Of a DNA stretch of 64,000 nt, positions 48,001 through 60,175 are shown piece after piece; positions within the stretch are counted from its first letter, which is position 1, and the number at the start of each line of letters is the position of its first letter. The notes below the pieces were generated by a model that saw only the letters and a list, made by a program, of their open reading frames with translations, made no database searches and was not told where the DNA came from. The position numbers and the translations under genes were made by a program. Source of the stretch: Bagarius yarrelli. Its lineage: Eukaryota > Chordata > Actinopteri > Siluriformes > Sisoridae. Location: assembly GCA_005784505.1 (NCBI GenBank), contig VCAZ01000006.1, positions 11,602,724-11,666,723 on the forward strand, read 5' to 3'.

Positions 48001-51000
48001 TTAAAGATGTGTGAGTTCACTATCCTGATAGCAAAAGTGATTCTCAAGCTACTCCCACTGATGAGTACTTACAATCGGTTTGGTCTGAACCCATCAGCAG
48101 GTTCCCTCTGGAATAGTATCATGCTAAAATTTCAACAACTTTTCATCTATGTAAACCTTCTGATTCAAATCATTTTATATATACAGCTAAAGCTTCTCAT
48201 AGCCTCCCACTGTGTTTTCTTGTCCTGAGATATGTGACCTAGGCTTGGCAAAAGGAACTAACTGCTGTGTGCTGAAATCTCTCATGGATTTGGGGAAGTT
48301 GTGACTAAACTGGAGATGGGAACAGGCGCTTTTACTTTATATAATGCATGTCACACATCCTAATTTACCCTTTTTGGGAAGCAAGTGTCAAACCCACAGG
48401 CAGAACCAAACAAATAGCACAACACTCATACTGAGAAGGAATAAAGAGACCGCTTTCATCCACTTTTTAACATGACTCCTAGATTTGCTGTCCTACTGTC
48501 ATTTTAACCTGAGCTAATAATTAAATAGGACAGAGCAGATTTTCAATTAGCTTAAAGCTTGATATATCTGTAGCAAAATACATTCCGATACATGTGGGAC
48601 AGATGCATCACCAAACCGCAATAGTCCTGTGTAAAATTGTCCTGTGTAAAATTGGGTGTTAGCTATGTTCGCTGTCAAAATGCAGCTTCTGTAGTCTCAA
48701 ACTAAAAACAGCTTTGCACTTGTTGCGTTGGAGTCACACGCTTAACCACCGCGTTGCTCAGTGTGAATATATGTGTATGTGCTTGCACATATGCAACCTT
48801 TGATAAGGAGAAAAAAGGCACTGCTTCCTTTGCATTTTTAGGAACTTTAAACACAAAAGCAGCCTGGTCAAAAACTTTTGCACACTTGAACTCATCCTAC
48901 ATTTTTTACTGAAAAATCCAACTATAAATATTATTTGAGTCTTTAGATTTTTGAGTATAAACTTTCTGATATAACATGACCCCGTTCATATAGTCAGAAG
49001 ATTTTTTTTTAAAGACTGACAGCATGAGGCATCACAGTGGGTGAGATTCGGATGCTCTTCTCCTTCCTGTCTCACTTACACACTCCTGATCGAATAGCAC
49101 ATTGCAACCCAGTAGTAAATGATCAGCACAGATAGCTACTGCTCCATTACCAAGTTTCTGCATTAATCTGAGAAGCAGTGATGCACTGCAAAGATATAAT
49201 AGTCACATCCTCTCACACACTGGCTGATTACATCTTCAAGGACAGTGCACACACACATGCGCACACACACAGGCAAAATTTAAGATTATCTACAGCCTGT
49301 ACCAAATAGCCTGTTTAAAACCCATTATCCTGCAAATACGAATCTCTGAAGTAGAACATTTTAACTCGCAAACATGTAACTTGTCAGACAGCTGGAGATG
49401 AAGTTCAGCATTCCATAAGGTTTGAAAATATATATGTAAATAAGAATAATTGTAATGCTGAGGTTTCTCTTTTTTTATTTGAATGTCAGATAGATTTTTT
49501 AAAATTAAAAGCTTTTGTATAAAACATTTCTGGACATTTGATAAACAACATTGATGTAAGTTTGCAGTGTGTGATAAACATTATAGAAAGAACATTTAAA
49601 AATCATGCTGACACTGTGTTAGTGAGAAGTGAAATGACTAATCTATAGCCATCTGTGTGATAGCAGCGGACTGAATGACATGTACATGCCGCTGTCCACA
49701 AGGTTTTTTTTCTACAGCCTTTCTAACATTTTGTTACTCCGAATACATGCTTAAGTACTTTATAACTGATATTTAAATTCACACAATTTTAGCTGCTGCA
49801 TATCGAATGTAACACCAGAGCATTTTTCACCTCCTACTCCCTCAAAAACATTTCGCTTGCACACTTGATGGACTGTTGTTTATCTGGAAACTTTGTGCAC
49901 TCTGCTTAATTTACACTGCATTGTGTGAATAATTATGTCAATGGAAGATCCCCAAGGCTAGTATAACAATGTGTGTACGTGTTGCTTGGCAGTTGAAGTG
50001 AAAGCATGGCAAAATTTGCAGGTGCAGCTGCTTTTGTGCGGGTGTGTGTGCGCGCACATGTGTGTATGTGTATTGCTGCCTTTGCCTGTCTGGTGTTGCT
50101 CCTGAACATTTTATCTCCCCATATGAGTGTTGAAACTGTGTTCTGGCAAGTTCTTCTTAGGAAACTCTTGCACATCCTATTTCAGTTTCCTCTGACATCT
50201 TACTTTTTTTTCACTTTTAAAAAATTACTACAGCTTCAAAGCCTAAGCTAATCTGGAACTACTGGAGAAAAAAAATTCCTAAAATAAAATACATAAACAT
50301 TTTAAAAACGCCATCTGCTAGCCTCAGCTCAGCCAGGTCTATTGCTATCCACATCAACTCTGATAAACATCTTTGATTCTACTTAACCTACTTCATACTC
50401 ATGCACTGTTCTGGCACACTTGTGTTAACTTAGTTAACATGTCTGACTAAAAAACACACTGCTGTAAGACTACCGGTGTTCACCCGGAACACAGAAAATA
50501 GCAAAGATAATGAACATCGAGCCAGGTGTTATAGAGCTTTCATGATAATATTTCTAACAACCTTGCTAACAAATTTTATAGGTAGTATTCTGAATTCATC
50601 ATTTAAACTGTGTAGAACTGTGCTTTATAAACCAGTGGAAATATATTTAAAATAGTGTGTGTGTGTGTGTGTGTGTAACAGTTTCTTGTTTCCTGCCTTC
50701 TCCTTTCTGTTTCTGAATATGGAGAAAAGGGAACATAAGCATTCTAATCACAATCATCGATGTGCAAAAAACGAAGACTTAAACCACATGATAACGGTAA
50801 CACTGCCCCTTTTTTAAAGATTTAGGATATGTCTCAAAAAAAAAGGATTAGTTATTTTTTTGTGTGCCAAAAACATCTTAAATTCTACGTTTTCACTGAA
50901 CATTTATTATAACAGTCTCACTGCAATTTTTTTCTGTTTTACTTTTTTACTTTTTGGGAAAGAAATTCTCTGGATTATCCTTAAAACCAGTGATGTTCTG

Positions 51001-51652
51001 AACTGGTTCTACTTTTCCTCCTATACTATAATAGAGGTGTAAATCTGCTAAATGCTAGTTAAAGCATGGATACCGTAGGTGTAAAGTAGCAAAGTAAAAA
51101 GTCTTCTAAGGGCTTTTTCGTACTTGTTTCACCCACCTGTTGGTTTGTCAGTGCGATTGTTGTGCTGAAAACCTGTGCTGGTGGACAGATCCTCTGGGAC
51201 AGGCATGGCCTCCTCTTGCTCTTCTCCTCCTTCATTAGTAATGGGGCTGTCATTTCCTAAATATACAAGAAACAAAAATTTTATCTCATAGTACACTAAT
51301 TTATTTTGTATGTGAGAATTATTTTTTTTTCTTTAAAGCATTTGTTTTTGTCCGTGTTTTGTGCTATAGTTAAAATGTATTGTATTTTTTCTGCTTCATT
51401 CTTTTTGTTTAATTCCTTGTTTTCTAAAAAAAAAAAGGTCTTGCTGAGTTTTTTCATCTGTTTTTTCAACAGTTAAAATCACAAAGTTTATTCAGCCTGA
51501 ATGTATTAAAATGTAAGTGAGATTTTAAAGTAGCCCAGTGTGCCACAGAATCTGGGTTTCTGAGGCCTACCACATTCTGGTATTGCTCTATGGGCGAGAA
51601 ATTGTGCTATACCTGTTATTTGGGACATTTCCTGTGCCTCTTCAGTCTCCAT
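42150..51652 (-). CDS. ikzf1: IKAROS family zinc finger 1
   Basis: Ikaros is a nuclear C2H2 factor of lymphoid and other blood lineages. Coding exons in transcript order: 51652-51613, 51256-51137, 46691-46413, 44697-44530, 44382-44257, 43505-43374 and 42871-42150 (TGA). They total 1587 nt, or 528 aa (human 519). The start METEEAQEMSQ aligns with human MDADEGQDMSQ. A CtBP-type PEDLS motif is at 34-38. The N-terminal fingers sit at about 125-145, 153-173, 181-201 and 209-230; fingers 2-3 give core DNA binding to GGGAA. The C-terminal dimerisation fingers are at 476-496 and 504-526, ending GEHRY. All six introns between coding exons are phase 1. IKZF1 rather than IKZF2/3/4 is supported by LYLGAE-type AISYLGAEALRPLVQTPPGS, DSTDTESNNEDR and by the tail-to-tail fignl1 neighbour, as in human. 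Confidence 0.95.
43867..44030 (-). mobile_element. SINE fragment in ikzf1 intron
   Basis: The reverse complement carries the GATAAATGTAAGTCGCTCTG module and the terminal AAATGTAAATGT tail of the SINE at 25978-26190. It lies in the intron between 43506 and 44256 and is in sense orientation to ikzf1. Confidence 0.8.
44843..45008. repeat. Long interrupted (TA)n array in ikzf1 intron
   Basis: Three (TA)n blocks are separated by ACTGCAATACTA, which occurs twice (about 44898 and 44929). This suggests internal duplication of the array. It is a likely site of length polymorphism and misassembly. Confidence 0.95.
45180..45690 (-). promoter_or_regulatory. Candidate conserved element in ikzf1 intron with octamer
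   Basis: This is a GC-balanced island without repeats inside an AT-rich intron. It contains a perfect POU octamer ATGCAAAT at 45508-45515 and a TCF/LEF-like TTTCAAAGG near 45661. Conservation cannot be judged from one sequence. Confidence 0.35.
46692..51136 (-). other. ikzf1 intron between the PEDLS exon and the first zinc-finger exon
   Basis: About 4.4 kb. AT-rich with a (TG)n at about 50657-50678 and a direct tandem duplication of GTCCTGTGTAAAATT at 48625-48654. I recognise no exon or transposon. Confidence 0.45.
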
Positions 51653-51666
51653 CCTATGCAGGTACT
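51653..51666 (-). other. ikzf1: 5' UTR part of ikzf1 exon 2
   Basis: The acceptor CTGTTAG precedes 51666, and 14 bases of leader precede the ATG. The start is therefore close to the splice junction. Confidence 0.7.
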
Positions 51667-51879
51667 CTAACAGGAACGAGTAAAAAAAGATAGAGAGAGA
51701 CAGACAGAAGAAGACAAGCAGTAAGAAAAAGTTAGAGAAAATTGCTTTAGTTTTATCAACACCTACATTGGCAAATGTAACACTTTAAGAGAAGATGGTT
51801 AGTGATTAAAGGGGGAATGCCCTTTCTTTGTGTGTCACCATCACCCCTTACAATAACACTCCTATTCCAGTAGCAGTCA

Positions 51880-52190
51880 CCAATGTCCACCACATTACAT
51901 TACAAAAGAACTACAGACATTTTCATTATCCTGGCTGACAGGCTGCATAGACTAAGCAAGTGGATGGTGGGCTTCAGGGACGGGGTGCTGGGAACTCAAG
52001 AGCAGCCTTTCAGACCACATTTGTTATTTATTGTTAATTTCCTAGCACATAATCATCCAAAAATGCAAACTGACTGCCGCAAAATTAAGCAGAAAATTAG
52101 ATGGCCCTGGGTCACGGGAGATGCGGGTGTTTGGCATAGCCAACTGATTGGCGCTCGTGTTCACTCTAATTTACTGAGCATGCATGGGTA
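51880..52190 (-). promoter_or_regulatory. Candidate intronic regulatory island in ikzf1, A
   Basis: Non-repetitive, moderate-GC block with RUNX-like ACCACA (52015-52020) and an Ikaros-type TGGGAA. An open frame covers it on the plus strand, but it has no family signature and ikzf1 is on the other strand. Confidence 0.3.
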
Positions 52191-52489
52191 AGCCCGGCAC
52201 CCCATCTCCTACTCTCTCTCTTACTCACACACACTCACACAGGAAAAATGGAGACATAAACAAAAGGAAACGGACATAGAAAAAGAGTAAGAAACGAGGT
52301 ATAGACAGTAAAGAGGAAGAAAGACAAGGGGAGTAAATAAGAGAGAGAGCAAGAAAGAGGGGAAGTATAATAGAGCGGTGGGGTAAGAAAAGAGGGAAAA
52401 AGAGAAAATGTCAAACGAAAATACATGAGTAAGAGAAATTAAGTGCAAAAAAGAAAACAAAATGAATAGAAAAGAGTGCTTGAGAATGC

Positions 52490-52890
52490 AGTAGGCCAAA
52501 AGTGCAGCGCTTCCTTGGGCCAGGCCTGCATATCGAAGGAGTCATCAGTGTGCGTGGCCCCATTAATAATGCAGGGTCCCATCAGGCCTGTAGCAGATGG
52601 GCACAACAGCCTCTGCTTCCTCACTGCCACTTCAAGATGCTCCCGCTGGAGGTCCTCATCCGGCCCTGCAGCCACGTAGGGAGAAGTGAAGCTCCCGAAA
52701 ATAGCCAAGCAAGCTGAAGCGTGCCCCTGGGAGAAGGGGAACCTAGGCCTTCCTGTTTTCACTGACAGATGGCTCCACACATTTGGAACAAATAGCGGGA
52801 AGCAAGTTCATGAATCGCATGTCATAATGCTTCAGCCTTTCTGTGAAATACTCCACAGCAGCACATACACCTTAATCAGGCATACAGCTG
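52490..52890 (-). promoter_or_regulatory. Candidate intronic regulatory island in ikzf1, B
   Basis: Non-repetitive block of higher GC with an ETS-type GAGGAAG on the minus strand near 52615. Several overlapping open frames on both strands reflect high GC rather than coding. Conservation is untested. Confidence 0.3.
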
Positions 52891-54425
52891 TTTTTGTAGA
52901 GATAGAGGTGTGCTTGTTTACTGGGAGTAAAATTAAAGGTTAGACTAGGGCAATATGTTTATGTGCTGCTCTACAAGGCTCGACACTGCGCCTTCTTGGC
53001 AGAACGAGATTATTGAGTGTGCGCATGTGTGAGATCTTATGCTGGTGTGTTAAAGTATAATCAGTATTTCCATTATGCCCTTTCTTTTAAGTAGCTAGTG
53101 TAAAGGGAAATAGTTATGCTATGGATAAAGGAGAGGGTGGATACTTTAATATTTCTCATTCTGGCACATTCTTCATTACTGGTTTTGGTCTGGAAATTGT
53201 ATGTCAGTGTTTATGTATGTGCAAATTTCACAAAATTACTTTTTTTAAAATATTTTTAAAAACTGTGTGTTGTGTATTATTAGTATATTTTGTCTATCAA
53301 AACGTTTTAGTGTTTAATGTAGAATGTTAATTCCAAAACAGAATCAGTGATAAAATACAAAGCGCAAATGAAAACTTAAAAATTCCATGTCGGAAATCTA
53401 AGAGCAATATGCATATGTAAAAATAAGTGAGCCAGTAAATGTGGGCTAAGATTCCCCAAAAGGCTTATAGGTTTTACCATACAGAGCAAATCTCTGTTTG
53501 CTAATGATGATGATATTATGCTTCTGGGAAACCTGCTCAAATAATTTAGATCTGACTACACAGACTTTTGAACTGTAGGTGTTAAAGTATTGATATTTGA
53601 TCAAAGGGGACTGATTCCTCATGATTCATTTACTTTTATGTGCACATTACTGGAACTGAAGCAGCAATGTATAAACAATCAGATTTTTATTCCTAGCACA
53701 TTAGTGTAGTGAAAGCAATATTTCAACAAGTTGTTCGGACACCTACCACTAAATGAAAAGTTATGATATTGAAAATAATATATATATATATATATATATA
53801 GTATATGCTGTCCTGTTCTGTGCATGTGCATTTGTAAATGTCATCGCTAGTGTATCGCTGGCAGGTAACATTGCTAAATTTCAGGAGGTGTATTGTACTC
53901 AATGTTAACAATAAGAAGACTTTGAGCACAGTTTGCAGATTTACATGTAGAGGCAGTGTGAAAGTGTGTGTTTAAAAGCAGCGCAACATGAAGCACTAGC
54001 GGGGGTGGAGACTGTGAGGTGCAAAACCGTTAAACAGACAGAATGACATGGCTCAGGTCAGAGGAATTCAGAGGTGAGAGCAACTTTTTTACACCACCTC
54101 TTAGCTGGGTAATTCAGTTCAGGATTAAAAATAAATTAACCTGGACCTGAAAAATCTTTATAGCATGATTTTAAAAAGGTTTATGTTAGGGTGGAATTAT
54201 GGAATTTTTGGTTGAAAACTATAAGGATATTACACTTGTATTACAATGTACTGAAAAAAAGTCTGGTAAATTCCTTTTTTTTTTTTTAGAAAATCTGTTG
54301 AATAATATATTAGGGATATTCCTAAAACTCCCCGGCCTAATGTGTTTTACATTCATTACAAAATGAACTGCTGTCTCATTTCACTTTTTCATGCTATCTA
54401 TGCAGGTGATCCAGATCCTTGTGAG

Positions 54426-54426
<1 letters not shown>

Positions 54427-54491
<65 letters not shown>
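54427..54491. repeat. (TA)n microsatellite
   Basis: About 65 bases of uninterrupted TA repeats in ikzf1 intron 1. Confidence 0.95.
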
Positions 54492-54493
<2 letters not shown>

Positions 54494-56328
54494 GCATATA
54501 TAAGCATTGGAAATTTTTTTTATTTTATTATAAATAAAATAAAAAAAAACTGTCCAAGTATTATTATTAAATATAATTTATGAATATATGTGTAATCTCC
54601 TTTAATTAAAAAAAAAATGTTTTTTTTACATTTTTTTTTATATAATATCAGGTTTTTACAGTTGATGATATTAAATGTTTAACATTTCCACTAGGAATAA
54701 GAAGATCAAATAAGTAAATGTAAATGTAGGTTTGTTGGTATTTTTACATTTCAAAGTGTGTATCCAACTGCAGATATATGTCCACCTCTTACTAAATTGC
54801 TGAAAATGTTACAAGCTTACAAGAGATTATGGGAATGGTTGGGCTTGTGAGTTAAAATATTACTAACCATTTCTTATTAGCTGGGGCAAACTTAGTAACT
54901 CAGAAAGGATTGCAATTACTTCTTTTCTGACTGATTGCTCTTGCATCAGTGGGCATTTCAGCACAGTGCTGAACGAGCTGATCTCTGTCAGTGTGAGATG
55001 ATGATGATGATGATGATGATGGGGATCTGCAACTTTCACTCAAATAAAACTCTTATCTAAGACTTATTTGGATCTGCTCCACTTCACTACATTGGTTTTT
55101 ATCTCTCTCTCTCTATCTCTCTCTCTCTCGGTTTAATAACTAATAACTCATTTTTAAAATAACCATTACTTTTTTTTAACTAACATACTATAATGTTACT
55201 CATCCAGGCGTATATAAAATTCGGGGCTCTAACGGAAAAATTCGTATAGCAAATATAAAATACATAAATCGACATAATCAACCTAGGTGATTCATTGTTT
55301 CCTGACCTAATAAGGTAAAAAAAAAACCGGCTGTGATTGTAAAAATATAAGCCGTATAATTTAATTTATATATATATATACTTTTGAAATAGTAGTTTAA
55401 TAAAAAAGCGTTATTTCCTTCTTCTTTTTTTGACTGCACCAGTTCGGTAAACATATAATGAAAGTTCCTACTGAAAAATAAACGAGACAAAATTATACGC
55501 GGTGTGTGGTGTTATTTATTAAAATGCTAATTATTCATATTTTGTTTGTTGTTTTTCGATAGATACATAATCTAGCCCATTACTTTGGTTTTTACAGGGT
55601 GGATTTTACTGTAAATATAAGGGAAATATGTTTCTCGGTTGGAACAAAGTTATTCCAGGACAAATAAAAATCAATGGTATAATTGAAAATAAGCGGTATA
55701 CATATAATATAAATAATATTACACTTATATATTAATAAAGAAACGGAATATAAAAAAGAGAGTGGTGTAAAAGGCTATTTACCCAAAGTGAAAAGAGCGG
55801 AAAAAGCAACAGGTGCTTCTCTGTTCGAGGCGCTTGTGAAAGTAAAGCACACCATTTCTTTCCGCAAAGTTTATGTCAAAATAAAGCGTATACCTAAAAT
55901 AAGTGTTTGACACTCTTTCTGTATGGACTACTGCGTATACGACCAAAATAAATTTGCTTGGTATTCGATCATTTAGTTGGATCTGAGGATACAATTCCTT
56001 TCTGGAAAACCAGAGGGAAATTTTCGCTTTTTCACTTCCACAATTTTGAGTTAAAATTAACCTAAATTGTTCCACGAATTTTGTAAGCAATGTGGGGGGA
56101 AATGTAAATTATATAAGAACAGTAAACCTTTTACCATTCCACGCTCTGAAAGTCTGGGAGAGGTGAAGTGCACCTGCTGCCTACTTCAGGACTGAAGTTT
56201 TCCACTCTGCCCGCTATTTCTTACTCCCCTCGCAAAACTTTATTTCTACATTGACCTGAAAACAGTGCGTCTGAGTCTGTGTAAGTATGTGTGGGTGTGT
56301 GGAAGCGCGGTTGAAGTGATGTCCATAC

Positions 56329-56600
56329 CTGTTAGTCCGCGGCTCGGTTGCAGTATGAAGTTGTTCCAGGCGCGCACCGCTCCATGTGGCGCACTCCGAG
56401 GCGGCGCGGCGGCGCTGGGGATGCGCGGTCCCTCCCCTCCTCCCCAATGCACTTCCTCCTTCCAGCCCAGCATGCCTCAACCGTCTGCAATCAGCCGAAA
56501 CCTCCAGCAAGCTTTTATTTTCGCAGGCCGAGGGGCTTCTGCAAGCCCTTGGCACCTTGCATTGCCTCGTGCCAGTCAAAAAGGACAGCCAGTAGAGTAG
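56329..56600 (-). promoter_or_regulatory. ikzf1: Probable ikzf1 promoter and noncoding exon 1
   Basis: A CpG-rich block in the middle of AT-rich DNA (CCGCGGCTCGG, GGCGCGCACCGC, GGCGGCGCGGCGGCGC on the plus strand). On the minus strand a donor AACAG|GTATGGAC lies at 56329/56328. This suits a CpG-island promoter and a noncoding first exon for ikzf1, whose ATG lies in the next exon. Overlapping open frames on both strands are a composition effect. Confidence 0.55.
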
Positions 56601-57899
56601 CGCTGGCAGCCATGCATGTGATGGGATGAGCAGAGTGGACCAGTCATGGCTTATTCATTTAGTTTCTATCAAGGGAGACAAATTGAGCTGAGGATGTCTC
56701 GTCTTTTTTGTTACCTGATTTTGCTAACAGTACAATATACTGAGATCATTTTAAAAAGAATAACATTGGAAAAATATGACTGTCTCTTAACCATATATAA
56801 ATCACCAGCCCATCTTCACTGTGAACTGTCTTCATTGGACCATATAAGCAGACAGGGGCATTTTGGACCCTATAAAAAATTAAGGTGCATCCACACCCAT
56901 TCCACACCAATCATACTTTTATTACTGGTAGTACTACTTATAAAACAGATATTTAAGGGTCTCCTAGAATAGGTATAACATTCCCCACCCCCTTTAGTAG
57001 CCCCCAAGTAGGCAGATGTCTGTGCGTGTTTTTAACATAATATAGACATTATGAGTATGCACATTTTGGGTTTTTTACACACACACATTTGTTCTTAGCT
57101 TGTTTCTCAGACTCACTTCATTGCTATAACTTCATTTGGGCTGTTCTGGTTTTGTCTCTATATCAACAGAAGTGTCATCTGCAGGGGCTTACGAAATTTT
57201 CTAATTTTCTAACTAATTTGAAAAATGTATTTTAGGAATTAAAAAAACAATTTCCTTAGTATTCTATATTGTAATTCTTTCCCTTTAGCCACACAGAAGG
57301 TCCTCTTTTACTCACTCACTACATGTGCCATGTGCTTTCCCCATGGCTTGGCTCAGTGACTTACCAAAATGTGGACTATTGTTTAGATTGCTTCCATTTA
57401 ATCTAAAGAATCTCTTTAAAGATTATAGATTTTTTTATATCATATTGCGTAACATGGAAATACAAATTATAAAACTTTAAACTAACACTTTATGGTTTTG
57501 TAAAACAAATTTAGCTCCCCATAATTTGAAATACATTGAATTTGTTTTCTGATCTCATGATTAACCTCGGCCACTGCTTTATTACTATTAATAAACAAAT
57601 CATTTGATTTGAAATGGATACACTGATGATACTGGTTCCAATAATTCCAAAAGATATTATCCTTGCATTAATATTTATAGAAGTTGTAAATAAATAATGA
57701 GAAAGGAAGCAAGTTCAGTTAAAATAAATAGACATGGTTTCTTTTCCATGTTTTGTCATTATATTGTAAATGATGTTTCCAGTGCAGTGCTCAATAGCTA
57801 CACTGGATGTCAAGAAGCCATTTGGAGTTTTGTAAGTATTCTCTTCCTAATATTTGGCCCTCCCAGGTTGCTGTTTAAAATGCTAAGTCATGTGTAGTA

Positions 57900-58260
57900 G
57901 GACGCTCCCTTATCTCCTGTCAGCCAGGAGGTTTTTCACAGGCAGTTGGTTTGTGTGAGTGAGGATACATGGATAATATTGTCTGCTGCTGCAGGATTAC
58001 CTGCTCTGGTGTACTAAGTAGGTTTACTGACTAATTAGTGGGTATTCAAATTCTGGCTTCATTTATGTCCGGTGGAGGTGTGGGGTAGGTCCTCTCCATA
58101 GGCCAGAGGCCAGCAGAAGGAATTCAAACAGGGGGCATGACTCAGCAAACGGTACTCCAGCTCCAATCAACCCTACCAGAGCTGATCAGGGGCTTCAAAC
58201 CAGAGAGATACCAACAAATCCCACTGACTCAGCATAAATGACTGTGTCAGGAGCATGGGA
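57900..58260 (-). promoter_or_regulatory. Candidate blood enhancer upstream of ikzf1 (two MARE/NF-E2 motifs plus GATA)
   Basis: ATGACTCAGCA at 58137-58147 matches the NF-E2/Maf (MARE half plus AP-1) consensus exactly. TGACTCAGCA recurs at 58225-58234. GATA sites include TTATCT at 57910-57915, GGATAA near 57971 and AGATA near 58205. The block is non-repetitive and about 1.4-1.9 kb upstream of the likely ikzf1 first exon. The regulatory role is inferred. Confidence 0.35.
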
Positions 58261-59652
58261 GTATGTCAGAACATACATTATGAACATCATACAAATACAA
58301 GTGACCAGTCCACTTACACTATTTTCGTTATAAAAATCTTTTAAAACAAAACATATCCGTTCTTTATAAGGCAAAACAAATTGGTCAAAAACTTTAGTCC
58401 ACAGTCTTGCTTTTTACATGCTTTTTATAAACTCAATAGTATTTAAAAAGCACCATAAAGCAAATTTCTGAATGATAGTCTCAAACATTTCAAACAGCAT
58501 AAATAAAACCATAATAAACCAATAGTAGATTTGCAATATAATACACTTAGCTTGGATATAATGATTATATTATATTATATTATTATAACAACCCATACTT
58601 ACTGTCACCACAATTATAGTTGGTTTAACAATGTCACTATTTACTATGCCATTAAAATGTTTGCTTCCATAATTAAACACACCAAAATTTACCATAATAT
58701 CTTACCATACAATTGGAATAGCAGTTAAAACTCCTCAGCTCAATTAAGTGAGTACCAATTATGGAAAGTCTGACAGAAGTGAGCCGTCTGTTGTTATTTC
58801 ATGGATCTTTAAGCAGCTCACATTTGCGCTACTTAAACAACTTGTAACCCATAATTGATTTGGAAGCTTAAGTTTGAAGTGTTCAAGATTGGTAATCACA
58901 TTAATAGTCAAATTTATTTAAAATCTCAATCTGGAGCTTCACATTCTTCGGGATTACATTATACAGCAATGTCAGAGTAAATTAAATTCCCTTGTGCACA
59001 CTAAAGTGTCAATTTCCTTATGGTAATCATCTGCTGGAATAGATGTGTCAGTATAGAAGGAGTCAGGCATGCTTGACATTTACCCTCTTTATAAAGAAAT
59101 GACAGGAAAAAAATCGAGAGGTGGCAGAGAAATTAATCTTTCGCTCGAGTGAGTATATAAAAGCACCTAAAAGACTGTTGAAGAATCAGCCATTATATTT
59201 GTGACCCCAACATGAAAATTAAGCTAGTATAGCAAGCAGACTAAAGAGGATGAGTGTGGATGGGTTGGGAAGTATGCTGCACAGACAAAAACAAATGCAC
59301 TAGTTTAGAAAGAAAGGAATTTATGCACTTTTGGCTACATTAGTGTTTCCATATTATGCTGCAGATTGCTTAAATAGTATTGTGGGTTTTTAGAAAACAA
59401 TTAATAAAAATTATAAATGTCTTTACAGATGGCATTCCAGCTTACCTCAATTAACAATTTAGCATACGTCTAAATTAAACAAACAATACAATACATTATC
59501 ATGCAAGAATGCACAATTTTAGAATGTATGTATTATGCTAAAATGTTTATTTCAACAATTAAATACATTTAGATTTTTCAACTTTTTATTTCCAAACGTA
59601 CAATAAAATACATTGGGAAAAGGCACAGGATGTCTCTTCGGATGTAGTTATA

Positions 59653-59656
59653 TCCC

Positions 59657-59708
<52 letters not shown>

Positions 59709-59719
59709 TCGTCTCTCTC

Positions 59720-59794
<75 letters not shown>
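59653..59794. repeat. Compound (CT)n(TA)n microsatellite
   Basis: About 65 bases of CT-rich repeats followed by about 70 bases of TA repeats. Confidence 0.95.
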
Positions 59795-59800
<6 letters not shown>

Positions 59801-60030
59801 TGCTTGAATGTCATACCACAGCACTGTTAAATTCTAAAATTTAGAAGTAGAACAGTATATGACAGATTAGCTATAGAGATTATTATTAGCTAGTACATAT
59901 GTATATAGCTTTCTGTTTAACACCTTGCTTATGAATTTTTATAAATGAAAAAATATGAATAAGCCTACATCATCATCATTTCCTGTTTTTTAACTTCATT
60001 TTTAATAAAAACTTGTATGATGTCAATTAA

Positions 60031-60175
60031 TAATTCCCAGCTCCACCAAGCAACCACTGTGGGCCCCTGAGCAAGGCCCTCAACCCCCAATTGCTCAGTT
60101 GTCTAAATGAGATAAATGTAAGTCGCTCTGGACAAGAGCGTCTGACAAATGCTGTAAATGTAAATGTAATAAACA
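60031..60175 (+). mobile_element. SINE 3' fragment
   Basis: CAGCTCCACCAAGCAACCAC, then GAGATAAATGTAAGTCGCTC and a terminal AAATGTAAATGT tail, correspond to the 3' half of the SINE at 25978-26190. The A and B boxes are missing. Confidence 0.8.

Larger units (their letters stand above)
51667..56328 (-). other. ikzf1 intron 1
   Basis: The intron runs from the probable noncoding exon 1 (donor at 56328) to exon 2. Two GC-balanced islands (about 51880-52190 and 52490-52890) stand out as candidate regulatory DNA. The rest holds a purine-rich stretch (52250-52460), (TA)n arrays at 53775-53800 and 54427-54491, a (GAT)n at 54998-55020 and a (CT)n near 55100-55128. No coding exon was seen. Confidence 0.5.

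Noticed and set aside
52439..52780. 113-aa minus-strand open frame in ikzf1 intron 1
   Set aside because: It lacks splice sites and domain signatures; overlapping frames on both strands indicate a composition effect.
56214..56629. Several overlapping open frames on both strands in the CpG-rich block
   Set aside because: High GC reduces stop codons in all frames; the known Ikaros start lies in the next exon, so this block is better read as promoter and noncoding exon.
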